50,396 nucleotides of DNA from Hymenobacter telluris (GTDB lineage: Bacteria; Bacteroidota; Bacteroidia; Cytophagales; Hymenobacteraceae): contig NZ_JAFLQZ010000027.1 in the NCBI RefSeq assembly GCF_017313265.1, forward strand, positions 1 to 50,396, in the 5' to 3' direction. The notes below the pieces were generated by a model. It had not been told where the DNA came from. It saw only the letters and a program-made list of their open reading frames with translations, and searched no databases. Every line of letters begins with the position of its first letter. The first letter of the stretch is position 1. Position numbers and translations under genes: made by a program. Shown here piece by piece: positions 15,322 to 24,351 of the stretch.

Positions 15322-16002
15322 CTACTTCGGAGTGGTGGCGGGTAGCACCGTAATAACCCGGCTTACACAATGGCTGTCGGGGCAACTGTCGGGGCCGTTG
15401 CCGCGCAATGCCATGCGAACGGCGTACTGGCCGGGGCGCCGGAAGGTGTGTTGCACGCGGCGCCCGTTGCTTACCACGCCATCCCGGAAATCCCAGAGTA
15501 TTACCACGTTTTCGCAGAGTGGCAATTGCGAATCAACGGCATCAAAGGCAACGGATTGGCCAGCCCGAATGGTATCCGGTGTGGCCGTGAAATTGAGGAC
15601 GATTTCCTTGGTGAAATCGACGGGGATAATCTTTTCGGCCTTGCGTACCTCACCGGTTTTATTGTCCACTACGTCGAGCTGCACAGTGTAGGCACGCCGA
15701 GCCGTATAGCAGTGCGACACAATGGGGCCCGTGAGTGTCGTGCCGTCGCCCATCTGCCAACGGTAGGTAAGCGGCCCCGCCGCCGGATCTACAGAGGCAC
15801 TAGCATCCAGATCTACGCAAAGCTCCACCACCCGCGGCGGCGGACAGGCTACGCTGGTCGTGTCGCCGTCGCGCTGCGCCCAGGCGGTTTGGCTGAAAAC
15901 CATAGCCAACTGTATCAGCAAAACCAGCCGTAAATACTTTGCTAGAGTTTTGCGGCCTTGTTTCACTTCAAGACGTGGAAAAGAACGTGAGCCAACAATC
16001 AA
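15322..16002 (-). CDS. Secreted PKD-domain protein
   Basis: 226 residues from a TTG at 16002, or 214 from a GTG at 15966. The GTG gives a better signal peptide (basic start, then LRLVLLIQLAMVFSQTAWAQ). Two PKD domains follow, at about 60-125 (VDLDASASVDPAAGPLTYRW, MGDGTTLTGP) and 135-220 (GQSVAFDAV, LWDFRDG, QHTFRRPGQYAVRMAL). PKD domains are beta-sandwich modules that mediate binding or spacing at the surface. No catalytic or sorting domain is present. The TTG start would overlap the response-regulator stop by four bases, so translation may be coupled. Its job next to a two-component system is unclear; it could be a sensed or accessory envelope protein. Confidence 0.75.
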   Translation of the reverse strand: MIVGSRSFPRLEVKQGRKTLAKYLRLVLLIQLAMVFSQTAWAQRDGDTTSVACPPPRVVELCVDLDASASVDPAAGPLTYRWQMGDGTTLTGPIVSHCYTARRAYTVQLDVVDNKTGEVRKAEKIIPVDFTKEIVLNFTATPDTIRAGQSVAFDAVDSQLPLCENVVILWDFRDGVVSNGRRVQHTFRRPGQYAVRMALRGNGPDSCPDSHCVSRVITVLPATTPK

Positions 16003-16718
16003 AACTTATTAAGGCGTTGAAACACCTCCCGCATATAGGTCTGGCCGATGGGAATGTGTTTGTTGTCGATAATAATGGTGTTGTCTTCGATGGCCTGCAC
16101 CCGCTTGAGATTGACGATAAAGGAGCGGTGGACGCGCACAAATAAGGTGTCAGGAAATTTTTCTTCCACGGCCTTCATCGTACTATACACGATGAGCTTG
16201 CTTTGGCCCGTAACAATGTGCACATAGTCGCCGAGGGCTTCCACGTAACGTACTTCGTCGAACAGCACCTTCACCAGCTTGGTGTCTACCTTCATGAAAG
16301 TGAAATCGGCATCGGCTGGTACCGTGGGCTCGGTGCTTGGGTGAGCCTGCGACAGTTCCAGGGCCCGTTGAGCGGCCTTCAGAAACCGGGCGTAGCTGAC
16401 CGGTTTCACCAAGTAGTCAACAACGTCGTACTCAAAGGCCTCAACCGCATATTGCTTGCTGCTGGTGATAAGCACAACTAAGGGCGGATTCTGGAGCGTG
16501 CTAAGCAGGTCGATGCCTGACATGAGCGGCATTTCCACGTCCAAGAACAGCAAGTCCACCTCCTGTTGGCGCAGTACTTCCGCAGCGGCTACAGCACTTT
16601 CGCAGTTGCCTACGCTAGTTAGGAAAGGCGTACTGGCAATACAGTTTTCAACCACTTGTATGGAAAGCGGGTCGTCGTCAACGACGAGGCAACGCAGGGG
16701 GGAAACAGAAGTCGGCAT
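15999..16718 (-). CDS. LytTR-family response regulator
   Basis: 239 residues. The receiver domain (about 8-125) has the acidic triad VVDDDP, the phospho-acceptor Asp60 in LLFLDVEMPLMSG and the conserved Lys in YLVKP. The LytTR DNA-binding domain follows at about 140-235 (FMKVDTKLVKVLFDEVRYVEALGDYVHI, FVRVHRSFIVNL). It would bind direct-repeat sites as a dimer after phosphorylation. A TACCTTTG promoter element on the minus strand ends five bases before the ATG. The hybrid kinase gene lies 47 nt upstream and is the obvious partner. Confidence 0.94.
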   Translation of the reverse strand: MPTSVSPLRCLVVDDDPLSIQVVENCIASTPFLTSVGNCESAVAAAEVLRQQEVDLLFLDVEMPLMSGIDLLSTLQNPPLVVLITSSKQYAVEAFEYDVVDYLVKPVSYARFLKAAQRALELSQAHPSTEPTVPADADFTFMKVDTKLVKVLFDEVRYVEALGDYVHIVTGQSKLIVYSTMKAVEEKFPDTLFVRVHRSFIVNLKRVQAIEDNTIIIDNKHIPIGQTYMREVFQRLNKF

Positions 16719-16723
16719 ATTTT

Positions 16724-16731
16724 CAAAGGTA
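16724..16731 (-). promoter_or_regulatory. -7 element (TACCTTTG) immediately before the response regulator
   Basis: An exact TAnnTTTG match on the minus strand, five bases before the ATG. Transcription would start at or within a few bases of the start codon, giving a leaderless or nearly leaderless mRNA. It allows the regulator to be made independently of the upstream kinase. Confidence 0.55.
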
Positions 16732-16765
16732 AACTATCCACTTCATATTAAAATAAGCGCTTAAA

Positions 16766-19700
16766 TCAGCTGGCCAGCCGGGCTTCCAACTCTGGGTAAA
16801 GTAGTGCTAATTGCTCCTGCACCTGGTTTACTAAGGTATTAATTACGTCAGCTAGTGCATCTTGCTGAGCGTGCTGCTCTAGTTGCTCGAGGGTTGTTTG
16901 CAGATATTCGACGCCAAAATAAGCAGTTTGGCCTTTTAGCTTGTGCGCCGCCCGAGCCAAGGCGCTATTGTCGGAGGCTGAAACCGCAGTAGTTAGTTGC
17001 TGTTCCAGAATCGGAGCCTGCGTTAGAAAGGTCTTGACAATCTGTTGGATGAAGGTTTCGTTGCCTCCGGCCAGTTCTTCGAGCAACGTCCAATCGACGG
17101 TAGCGGAAGGTAAAGTTTCGGGTGGTGCGGAAGCAACTGATGGAGCTGCCGGAACGGTGGTGCGGTCAGTGTAATATGCCAGCCGGGAGAATAGCAGAGC
17201 CGGGTCGAAAGGCTTGGCTAGCGTGTCGTTCATGCCGGCTTCCAGCGCCAGGGCTCGGTCTTCGGGCAAGGCAGAGGCGGTGAGGCCGATAATGGGAAGC
17301 TGCTTGGCATCAGGGAATAAGGCGCGTAACTGCCGGGAAGCTTCGTAGCCGTCCATTTCCGGCATTTGCACGTCCATCAGCACGGCATCAAACGTTTCAA
17401 CTTCGGCTGCCTGCACGGCCAGACGGCCGTTGGCTGCAATGCTAACGTGCACATTCCAGGCTTCCAGCGTTTTGCGGGCTACTAGCTGGTTCATCTCATT
17501 GTCCTCGGCCACCAGCACACGCAGGGCTGGCTCGAAGCGGCCTACCGCCAAGCTGGCCTCGGCCGGAATCGTAGCAGGGTCGGCCGCCGGATATGGAATA
17601 TCGAAGCTGAACACTGAGCCTATCCCATCTTCGCTTTCCACCCACAGCCGGCCGCCGTGCAGCTCCACTAGATTACGGGCAATGCTCAGGCCGAGGCCCG
17701 TACCACCGAACTGCCGGGTGGTGCTGGTGTTGGCTTGGGAGAAGTCTTCGAAAATGGCGTCAAGCTTGTTGGCGGGAATGCCAATACCGGTATCGTGCAC
17801 CGCAAAACGCACTGTGGGCAGTTCCGTATCGGTAGCCGCTACCACTGATACGCGCACCGTGACGCCGCCGGTGGTCGTGAACTTGATGGCATTGCCGATG
17901 AGGTTGACGAGCACCTGGTTCAGCCGCACTGGGTCGCCGAGGACAGCTGCCGGCACTTGTGGGGCAATGTCAAGCCGGAAATAGAGGTGTTTGCTTTCGG
18001 TAGCGAAGCGGAACATACTGGCTACGCGCCGCAGTAACTCCGGCAGCCGAAACGCGGTGCGCTCCAACGTCATCTTGCCGGCCTCAATTTTAGAGGAATC
18101 CAGAATGTCGTTGATGATGACCAGCAAGTTCTGCGACGACGACTGCACGGCTTCCAAATAGTCGCTTTGCTCGGCGTTGAGGGGCGTCTGGCGCAGCAGA
18201 TGCGAGAGGCCAATCACGGCGTTCATCGGCGTCCGGATTTCGTGGCTCATATTGGCCAAAAACTGCGCTTTCGCCTTGCGGGAGGCTTCTGCTACGTCGC
18301 GGGCTACGGTCAGTTCGGCATTCATCTCTTCGATGTGCGCCTTCTGCTGACGCAGTTCCTGGGTTCGTTCGCGCACGGTGGTTTCCAGCTGAAACTTTTG
18401 CTGCCGCAGCACTGCTTCACGGCCCCGTACAAACGCCCAAATGCCCGCCATTACTGCCACTGCACTCAGCGCCGCAAACCACCACGTCCGCCAAAATGGG
18501 GTGGCAATACCGAACGAAACGGCTGCCGGTTGGCTCCAAGCTCCCTGCTCTCCCCGCCGGGCGCGCACCTCAAACACGTAGCTGCCAGCGTCGAGACGCG
18601 GAAACTGGGTTTCGTTTTGGGTGGCTGGCGGGCTCCAGTCTTCCACGTAGCCGCGCAGGCGGTGCTGGTACTGCCAGGTACCAGCCGGAGCTAAACTAGC
18701 CGCCCGAAACCGGAAAGCCACCCGATGCTGCTTGGCGGGCAGTTCTGCCAAGGTGCGACCGGCAAAATCTGGGGCACGGCGCGGCTCGCCGTCCACTTCC
18801 ACAACCGGAATGCTGAGTTTAGGAGTAGCGTTGGCGGGATGCAACGGGTTAGAAAGGCGAAGCAGTCCGGTGCGGCTGGCCAGCCACGTTGCATTCGTCG
18901 CATCTGCTACCAAAGAATTAGGCAGTAGGTCGCGCACCAAGGGGTTTTCGGGCGAAGTGAGAAGTTGGAACGTCCGGGTACGGTGGTCGAAACAGCTTAG
19001 TGCGTTTCGGTGAAGCAGCAAGAGGTTGCCGTTGGGCTGGTTGAGGAACCCGTAGCAGTAGTTGGTCGGCAGACCCTGACGGGTGGTATATTGGCGGAAG
19101 TGGCCCTGCTCGAAGCAGTATACTCCGTCGCCCTCGGTACCTACCCAAATTCGGCCGGCGGCATCTTCGTGCAGAGCGGCTATGTCTTCGCCACCGGGCA
19201 GCAGGCGGTACACCACAAAACGCCCATTGGGTTGGCGCATAGCTACCCCCGTACCGTGGGTGCCAAACCATACGCGTCCTCGGCGGTCAATGAGTAACGT
19301 GTAAATATCATTGTGTAGCAGCCCGTTGGCAGTAGTGTAGTGCTCTGTTCTGCCATCGGCAGTTAAGTGCCAGACTCCTTCGCCAATCGTGCCAACCCAT
19401 AGCCCTTGCTGCTGATCTGGGGCCAGTGCCGTAATGCGTAAGTCGGCGGGTAGCCGGGCGAGACGTACTGGCTGGGATGATGAGCGAAACTTAGGGTTAT
19501 TGGTAAGGAAACTGCCGCGCACTTGCAGCCACAGGCCCTGCCCGGCAGTGCCCAGCAGCGTGCCGGCCTTGGTGCCATCCAGCGCGGTAATTTCCTGCCG
19601 GAACCCAGGCGCAGTAGGAGTTAGCCGCACGCTAGCCGGACCCGGAATAACTTGCTGTACACCTTGGGTGGTGCCTAATTGCAGCAAATCGGCTGCGCCA

Positions 19701-20299
19701 AAGACAACAGTAGGGCGGGGCGAAACCGGAAAAAAAGTTAGGTGCCCATCCGTCAGGCGCCACAAGCCCTGGCCGGCGGTGCCCAGCCACCGGTTGCCTT
19801 CCGTATCCAGCAAGGTGCACTGCACCACTGCGCCGGCTGGTAGCTGCGCCGCCAATCGGGTCTGCCAGGCAGTAGCGGCCGTATCGGTGGGCGAGGGGTA
19901 TGGCTTGGGAGTAGGAGGTAGTTTGCGAAATGCCGTGCCATGCTGCCTGGAGCGGCCGCCTTGGTAGTGCTGCACCAGCAGTTGGCCGGTGGCGGAATCA
20001 AGCTGCAAGCCTGTTACGAAGTCTTCGGCCAGTCCTTCTTTGGTGGTATAGCTGCGAAATTCGGCGCCATCGTAACGCACGAGTCCCTCGGCCGTCCCAA
20101 TCCAGAGGTAGCCCTGCTGATCTTGGGCCAGCGCATAGATGAACGGTGCCGCCAAGCCTTCGGCTGGCCCAAACTGCTTCAAAAATTGCCGGGCAGGTAC
20201 CGTTTGGGCCTGGCCGCTCCCAGCAGGCAGCAGAAACAGCAACGCCAGCAGGCAACGAAACAGCACAAGAGAAACGCGAAATACAGGCACAGGCCGCAA
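16766..20299 (-). CDS. Hybrid sensor histidine kinase with periplasmic propeller, receiver and HPt domains
   Basis: 1177 residues from a TTG; a GTG three codons later (20290) is also possible. In order: signal peptide (1-32), reg_prop beta-propeller repeats (about 35-530; motifs such as GYLWIGTAEGLVRYDG), Y_Y_Y domain (about 535-600), one membrane segment (about 605-628), coiled coil, HisKA with His685 (MSHEIRTPMN), HATPase (N box NLIGNAIKF, DTGIGIP, GTGLGLSI), receiver with Asp975 (LMDVQMPEMDG) and an HPt domain with His1118 (AAHKLKG). Unlike most Bacteroidota hybrid systems it has no AraC output domain, so the signal must leave through the HPt, presumably to the LytTR regulator encoded next. 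Confidence 0.95.
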   Translation of the reverse strand: MRPVPVFRVSLVLFRCLLALLFLLPAGSGQAQTVPARQFLKQFGPAEGLAAPFIYALAQDQQGYLWIGTAEGLVRYDGAEFRSYTTKEGLAEDFVTGLQLDSATGQLLVQHYQGGRSRQHGTAFRKLPPTPKPYPSPTDTAATAWQTRLAAQLPAGAVVQCTLLDTEGNRWLGTAGQGLWRLTDGHLTFFPVSPRPTVVFGAADLLQLGTTQGVQQVIPGPASVRLTPTAPGFRQEITALDGTKAGTLLGTAGQGLWLQVRGSFLTNNPKFRSSSQPVRLARLPADLRITALAPDQQQGLWVGTIGEGVWHLTADGRTEHYTTANGLLHNDIYTLLIDRRGRVWFGTHGTGVAMRQPNGRFVVYRLLPGGEDIAALHEDAAGRIWVGTEGDGVYCFEQGHFRQYTTRQGLPTNYCYGFLNQPNGNLLLLHRNALSCFDHRTRTFQLLTSPENPLVRDLLPNSLVADATNATWLASRTGLLRLSNPLHPANATPKLSIPVVEVDGEPRRAPDFAGRTLAELPAKQHRVAFRFRAASLAPAGTWQYQHRLRGYVEDWSPPATQNETQFPRLDAGSYVFEVRARRGEQGAWSQPAAVSFGIATPFWRTWWFAALSAVAVMAGIWAFVRGREAVLRQQKFQLETTVRERTQELRQQKAHIEEMNAELTVARDVAEASRKAKAQFLANMSHEIRTPMNAVIGLSHLLRQTPLNAEQSDYLEAVQSSSQNLLVIINDILDSSKIEAGKMTLERTAFRLPELLRRVASMFRFATESKHLYFRLDIAPQVPAAVLGDPVRLNQVLVNLIGNAIKFTTTGGVTVRVSVVAATDTELPTVRFAVHDTGIGIPANKLDAIFEDFSQANTSTTRQFGGTGLGLSIARNLVELHGGRLWVESEDGIGSVFSFDIPYPAADPATIPAEASLAVGRFEPALRVLVAEDNEMNQLVARKTLEAWNVHVSIAANGRLAVQAAEVETFDAVLMDVQMPEMDGYEASRQLRALFPDAKQLPIIGLTASALPEDRALALEAGMNDTLAKPFDPALLFSRLAYYTDRTTVPAAPSVASAPPETLPSATVDWTLLEELAGGNETFIQQIVKTFLTQAPILEQQLTTAVSASDNSALARAAHKLKGQTAYFGVEYLQTTLEQLEQHAQQDALADVINTLVNQVQEQLALLYPELEARLAS

Positions 20300-20485
20300 A
20301 GCAGAAAAGACAACAACAGAACGTTCAGCAAGATACTAGCTGAAGTGCGCCAGCTCCCTCCACCAACGGGGAACCGCCTCTGCGGCCCGATGAACTGCCT
20401 GTGAAAAACGTTTATCCAGTTGTTGTGTGTTGTTGGGACTATAGCGCTATGCGGTATCGATGCTCAGGTCTGCGGCCGAAGGAAC

Positions 20486-22519
20486 CTACTTGCCGGTTAC
20501 CTTGAACTCGGTGCGGCGGTTAAGCTGGCGGTTGGCTTTGGTGGTGTTGGGGACTACCGGCTGCGTGTCGCCGTAGCCAGCCGACGTCAGGCGGTCTTGG
20601 GCTATGCCTTTTTGGGTGAGGTAGTCCACTACCGTTTTGGCGCGGCGTTGGCTTAGCTCTCGGTTGGTAGCGGCAGTACCCACGTTATCGGTATGGCCCG
20701 ATATTTCCAGGCGCAACGCCGGCGTTTCCACTAGTAGCTTTTGCAGGCGCTCTAGTTCAGCGGTGCTTTCCTTACGCAGCGTGGCTTTGCCAGTATCGAA
20801 GAAGATGTTGTTGAGCACCACTTTCACGCCCACATCCAGCTTCTTGAGCTGCACATCCTTCACCACTTCCGAATAGGCCGTACCCGCCGGCAAATCGAAG
20901 TTTTCAGAATGGAACAGGTAGCCTTCCTGCCGCACCACAATACCATAGTTCACCCCCGATGGCAACGACACCAGATAGCGCCCCGACTGCACATTGGCTC
21001 GGAACGAGGCAATAATGCGGTTTAAGCTGTTGTCCACCACATCAATAGTGGCTTCCACCGGCTGCTTGCTGGCATCGTCGGTAATGGTGCCTTTCAGAAT
21101 AGTCACCTGGGTGGTAGCTACGGGCACGGGCGGCGCCAGCAGGGTTTCTTTCACCGGTTGGGCGCGCGAGGCTAGCAATTGGTCTTCCTGACTGAGCACC
21201 GGTGGCTTTTCCGGACCCAAAAACGTAATCTGGTAGATGTCCTTGGAGCCCAACCCGTCGTCGCGGAACGACGAATAGTAGCCATGCCGGCCCGAGGCCG
21301 ATACCACAAAAAACACGTCGTCGTCGGGGGTATTGATGGGCCAGCCCAGGTTTTCGGGCGTGCTCCACTTGCCGTTTTCGTACGTGGATTTAAAGATGTC
21401 GTAGCCGCCCATCGAGCTGTGCCCTTCCGATGAGAAGTACATCGTTTTGCCATCGGGGTGCAGGAAAACGCCTTCTTCGCCATATGGGGTATTGATGGTC
21501 GGTCCGAGGTTTACGGCTGGGCCACGGCCTTCAATTTCCACCTTGTAAATGTCGCGCCCACCCAGGCCGCCGGGCTTGTCGCTCACCAGCAGCAGGCTCT
21601 TGCCATCGGGCGTGTACGCCGCCGACGACTCGTGGGCTTTGCTGTTGATGCGGTTGCCAAGGCGCTGGGGCTTCAGCCAGGTGGCGCCGCGTAGGCTGGC
21701 TTCGTTCAGGTCGCCGCCGTTGTCTTCCACGTACACCAACATGCGCTGCGCGTCGGGCGCAAGGCCCACGGTGGCATCGTGGCCGGAGCTGTTTACCGTT
21801 TCGCCCAGGTTGCGCGCCGGTCCCCAGGTGTCGCCTTCGCGGTTGCTCTGGTACACATCCTCGAAAAAGCCTCCTGATTCCGGGTCTTTCTCGCCCCCCG
21901 TCGAGCCCTGCCGCCGCGACGTAAACAGAATCACCGATTCGTCGGCTGAAATAACCGGCCCATACTCCGGGTACGGCGAGTTCACGCCCGGTCCGGCATT
22001 ATCGATAAACACGCGAGTGGGCTTGGCGGCCAGCTTGCGGCCGTTTTCGCACTCGGCTATTTTCTTTTGAATGTCTTGGGTGAAACCGGCCGAGTTCTTG
22101 GTGCCGGTGGCGGGCGTGGCTTGCTTGTATTCGGCTATGGCTTCCGGCCACTTGCCGTTCAGGTGCAGGCCGCGGCCCAACAGGTAATGAATGCGCGGAT
22201 CAACGCCGGAGTTCAGCTGATAGGCCTTTTGCAAGTAGGCCAAAGCCCGGGGCTTGAAGCCGGAATGCAGGTAACATTCCCCGATTTTTAAATTCAGCTC
22301 CGCGTTTTCGGGGTTGAACTTCTGAGCTTCCAGGTAGTGCGGCAGGGCCTGCTCGTAGCGGGGCGGGTCGTTGGCGTACCATTCATCCCCTAGCTTAATA
22401 TCCTTGAGGGCCGCTTTCAAGCCGTCCTTATTGCTGCCGAATCGTTCCTTGCTAAACTCCACGCTTTGGGCCTGGGCGGCCGTGGACAGCAGAAGCAGGG
22501 CGAGTAGATACTTGTACAT
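20486..22519 (-). CDS. PorE-like outer-membrane protein: TPR, PD40 propeller, carboxypeptidase-regulatory and OmpA domains
   Basis: 677 residues. After a signal peptide (MYKYLLALLLLSTAAQAQ) come TPRs (about 40-170), PD40/WD40-like strands (about 195-430, for example LLLVSDKPGGLGGRDIYKV and YFSSEGHSSMGGYDIFK), a carboxypeptidase-regulatory-like beta-sandwich (about 455-545) and a C-terminal OmpA domain (about 560-677) with the peptidoglycan-binding signature ISGHTDNVGTAATNRELSQRRA. This order matches PorE, which anchors the type IX secretion system to peptidoglycan. Bacteroidota carry many paralogues, so T9SS membership is not proven. PorE is a lipoprotein, whereas no lipobox Cys is present here. 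Confidence 0.88.
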   Translation of the reverse strand: MYKYLLALLLLSTAAQAQSVEFSKERFGSNKDGLKAALKDIKLGDEWYANDPPRYEQALPHYLEAQKFNPENAELNLKIGECYLHSGFKPRALAYLQKAYQLNSGVDPRIHYLLGRGLHLNGKWPEAIAEYKQATPATGTKNSAGFTQDIQKKIAECENGRKLAAKPTRVFIDNAGPGVNSPYPEYGPVISADESVILFTSRRQGSTGGEKDPESGGFFEDVYQSNREGDTWGPARNLGETVNSSGHDATVGLAPDAQRMLVYVEDNGGDLNEASLRGATWLKPQRLGNRINSKAHESSAAYTPDGKSLLLVSDKPGGLGGRDIYKVEIEGRGPAVNLGPTINTPYGEEGVFLHPDGKTMYFSSEGHSSMGGYDIFKSTYENGKWSTPENLGWPINTPDDDVFFVVSASGRHGYYSSFRDDGLGSKDIYQITFLGPEKPPVLSQEDQLLASRAQPVKETLLAPPVPVATTQVTILKGTITDDASKQPVEATIDVVDNSLNRIIASFRANVQSGRYLVSLPSGVNYGIVVRQEGYLFHSENFDLPAGTAYSEVVKDVQLKKLDVGVKVVLNNIFFDTGKATLRKESTAELERLQKLLVETPALRLEISGHTDNVGTAATNRELSQRRAKTVVDYLTQKGIAQDRLTSAGYGDTQPVVPNTTKANRQLNRRTEFKVTGK

Positions 22520-22534
22520 AGTTTTATTATTTGA

Positions 22535-22637
22535 CCGTCATGCTGAGCGCAGGCGAAGCATCTCTATTGCTTCGTTCGTCCTCACGTCAGAATCTAGTTT
22601 GGCGGTAGAGATGCTTCGGCTGCGCTCAGCCTGACGG
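22535..22637. repeat. Inverted-repeat (REP/BIME-like) intergenic element
   Basis: The arms 22535-22565 and 22607-22637 are 31 bp with two mismatches, separated by 41 nt. The core is GCTGAGCGCAGGCGAAGCAT. Such motifs are known to me as recurrent in Hymenobacter intergenic DNA. It sits between the TPR gene and the PorE-like gene and could fold in RNA. Confidence 0.75.
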
Positions 22638-22648
22638 GCCTACTTAAC

Positions 22649-23719
22649 TTAGTTGCCTTCGCCGCAGCCAGAGTTGGCGGCATAATTCGTCCCAATTTCC
22701 AGGCCCAGCTCGGCGGCTTTGCGCCAATCCTGACAGGCGCCCGTGGGGTTGCGCAGCATTTCGCGGGCGTGGCCCCGGTTGAGGTAGGCTTCGCCGTATT
22801 GCGGGTTGAGGGCCAGGGCTTTGCTGGCATCGGCTTCCGCTTTCTGGTAGTCTTCGAGCTTGAGGTAAGCAGCCGCGCGGTTGTTCCAGGCAAAGGCGTA
22901 GGTGGCATCCAGGGCCACCGCGCGCCCGAAATCCTCGGCCGCGCCCTTGTAGTCGCCGGCTTCGTAGCGAGTGGCGCCGCGGTTGGTGTAGGCTACGGGG
23001 TTGTCCTGCTTTTTCTGGAGGTAGTCGGCGTAGTCTTGGAGGGCACCTTTCAGGTCGCCGGCGCGGCGCTTGGTGCCGGCGCGGTTCAGGAGGGCCGGCA
23101 GCAGCTCGGGTTGCAGGGCCAGGGCCTTGGTATAATCCTGAATGGCAGCGGGGTAGTTGTTGAGCTGGCGCTGGGCGCTGCCCCGGTCGTGCCAGGCGTA
23201 GGCGTAGCCGGGGTCGGCCTTGATGGCTTGGTCGAAATCGGCTTTGGCGGCAGCGTAATCAGCTTTTTCGAAACGCAACGCCCCGCGGTAGTACCAGGCA
23301 GGAGCGTAAGCGGCGTTGGCTTCCACGGCTTTCGAGTAATCCTGCTCGGCTTCCGCAGGCTGTTTCAGCGCCTCCCGGGCCTGGGCCCGCCCAAAGTAAG
23401 CGGTGCCACTGGCGGGCTCCAGCTTCAGGGCCTCGTCATAGTCCTGCACGGCAGGCTGATAGTCTTTCAGCTCGTAGCGGGTGGTGGCGCGGTTGTAGAA
23501 TGCCTTGGCAAAATCGGGCCGCAACGCCAGTGCCCGGTCAAAGTCCTGTAATGCAGCGCGGTAGCTTTTCTGGTTGAACTTGGCTACGCCGCTGTTATAG
23601 AGCTTTTCGGCTTGCTGGGCCGGCGGTAGGGTAGAGGCCCGCACCGAATCTACCTGCGCTTGCGCAGCTAAGCCGGTTAGGCCGAGGGCAGCAGTTAAGA
23701 GTAGTATGTTCCGCATCAC
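22649..23719 (-). CDS. Secreted tetratricopeptide-repeat protein
   Basis: 356 residues: a signal peptide (MMRNILLLTAALGLTGLAAQAQ) followed by about nine consecutive 34-residue TPRs with the canonical pattern, for example KAFYNRATTRYELKDYQPAVQDYDEALKLEP-type units, ending in a short Cys-containing tail (NSGCGEGN). TPR arrays hold protein complexes together; no enzymatic domain is present. It lies upstream of the PorE-like gene on the same strand. The two may be linked in envelope assembly, but a repeat element with possible hairpin intervenes. Confidence 0.85.
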   Translation of the reverse strand: MMRNILLLTAALGLTGLAAQAQVDSVRASTLPPAQQAEKLYNSGVAKFNQKSYRAALQDFDRALALRPDFAKAFYNRATTRYELKDYQPAVQDYDEALKLEPASGTAYFGRAQAREALKQPAEAEQDYSKAVEANAAYAPAWYYRGALRFEKADYAAAKADFDQAIKADPGYAYAWHDRGSAQRQLNNYPAAIQDYTKALALQPELLPALLNRAGTKRRAGDLKGALQDYADYLQKKQDNPVAYTNRGATRYEAGDYKGAAEDFGRAVALDATYAFAWNNRAAAYLKLEDYQKAEADASKALALNPQYGEAYLNRGHAREMLRNPTGACQDWRKAAELGLEIGTNYAANSGCGEGN

Positions 23720-23832
23720 ATCCAGTCAATTGGTTTTACTGGATAAATATAATTTTTATTGCTGAATAGGCGTCAATAGCTTGTTATTTTTATTGTTTTA
23801 TAAAACTATTTTAAGATGAAGTAGCAGCTTGC

Positions 23833-24135
23833 CTACTTCGTTTGCTCCTTGAGCTGCGACTTCACCAATGTTTGCCACTCATGGCGGGTGGAGCCGTCGA
23901 AAGCGGGGCGGCCGGCGCGGCGGTACCAATAGGCGGCATTGGTGGTGTCGCCTTCCTGGCGGTGCAGCAGGGCGTGCAGCCAGTCATAGGCCGGCTCGCC
24001 CTCGTGGTCTTGGGCAATGTCGTGTGCCTCAGCCCACTCGTCGCGGCCAGTGTGCCAAAGCGCCAGCAGGAGCGGTGAAAGGCCGGCTGGAGGGGTGTGC
24101 TGGGTGAGGGAAGCGTCGAATTCGGCGTACGTCAT
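23833..24135 (-). CDS. Conserved small cytoplasmic protein of unknown function
   Basis: 100 residues without signal peptide. The composition is rich in Trp, His and Asp (LALWHTGRDEWAEAHDIAQDHEGEPAYDWLHALLHRQEGD), and the spacing of the aromatic and Ala residues resembles a single TPR-like helical pair. To my knowledge proteins of this look are conserved among Bacteroidota and Proteobacteria as hypotheticals. The ATG at 24133-24135 is the only good start. No operon partner. Confidence 0.7.
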   Translation of the reverse strand: MTYAEFDASLTQHTPPAGLSPLLLALWHTGRDEWAEAHDIAQDHEGEPAYDWLHALLHRQEGDTTNAAYWYRRAGRPAFDGSTRHEWQTLVKSQLKEQTK

Positions 24136-24277
24136 GGTGGAGTAGGGTTACGAGGAAAGTGAGCGGTTTACAGCCTAAGAGCAACAGGTGGAGTTGGTAC
24201 GACCTCCATTTGCGTCTTAGCAAGCACCCCGCGCAGTAACTATAAATCAAACTTCCGGCGGGGCACTGATGTTTGCG

Positions 24278-24285
24278 TATTTTTG
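24278..24285 (+). promoter_or_regulatory. -7 element of the bacilliredoxin gene (TATTTTTG)
   Basis: An exact TAnnTTTG match 66 nt before the ATG at 24352. It predicts a leader of roughly 60 nt. Confidence 0.5.
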
Positions 24286-24351
24286 TAACCCCAACGTGCC
24301 ACTGCGGCGCGTGGTTTTTTCACCTCTCACCCCAACGCCTAGCTTTTACCT

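Noticed and set aside
22769..23551. A 260-codon plus-strand frame
   Set aside because: Antisense to the TPR array; its repetitive Gly/Val pattern is the mirror of the repeats.
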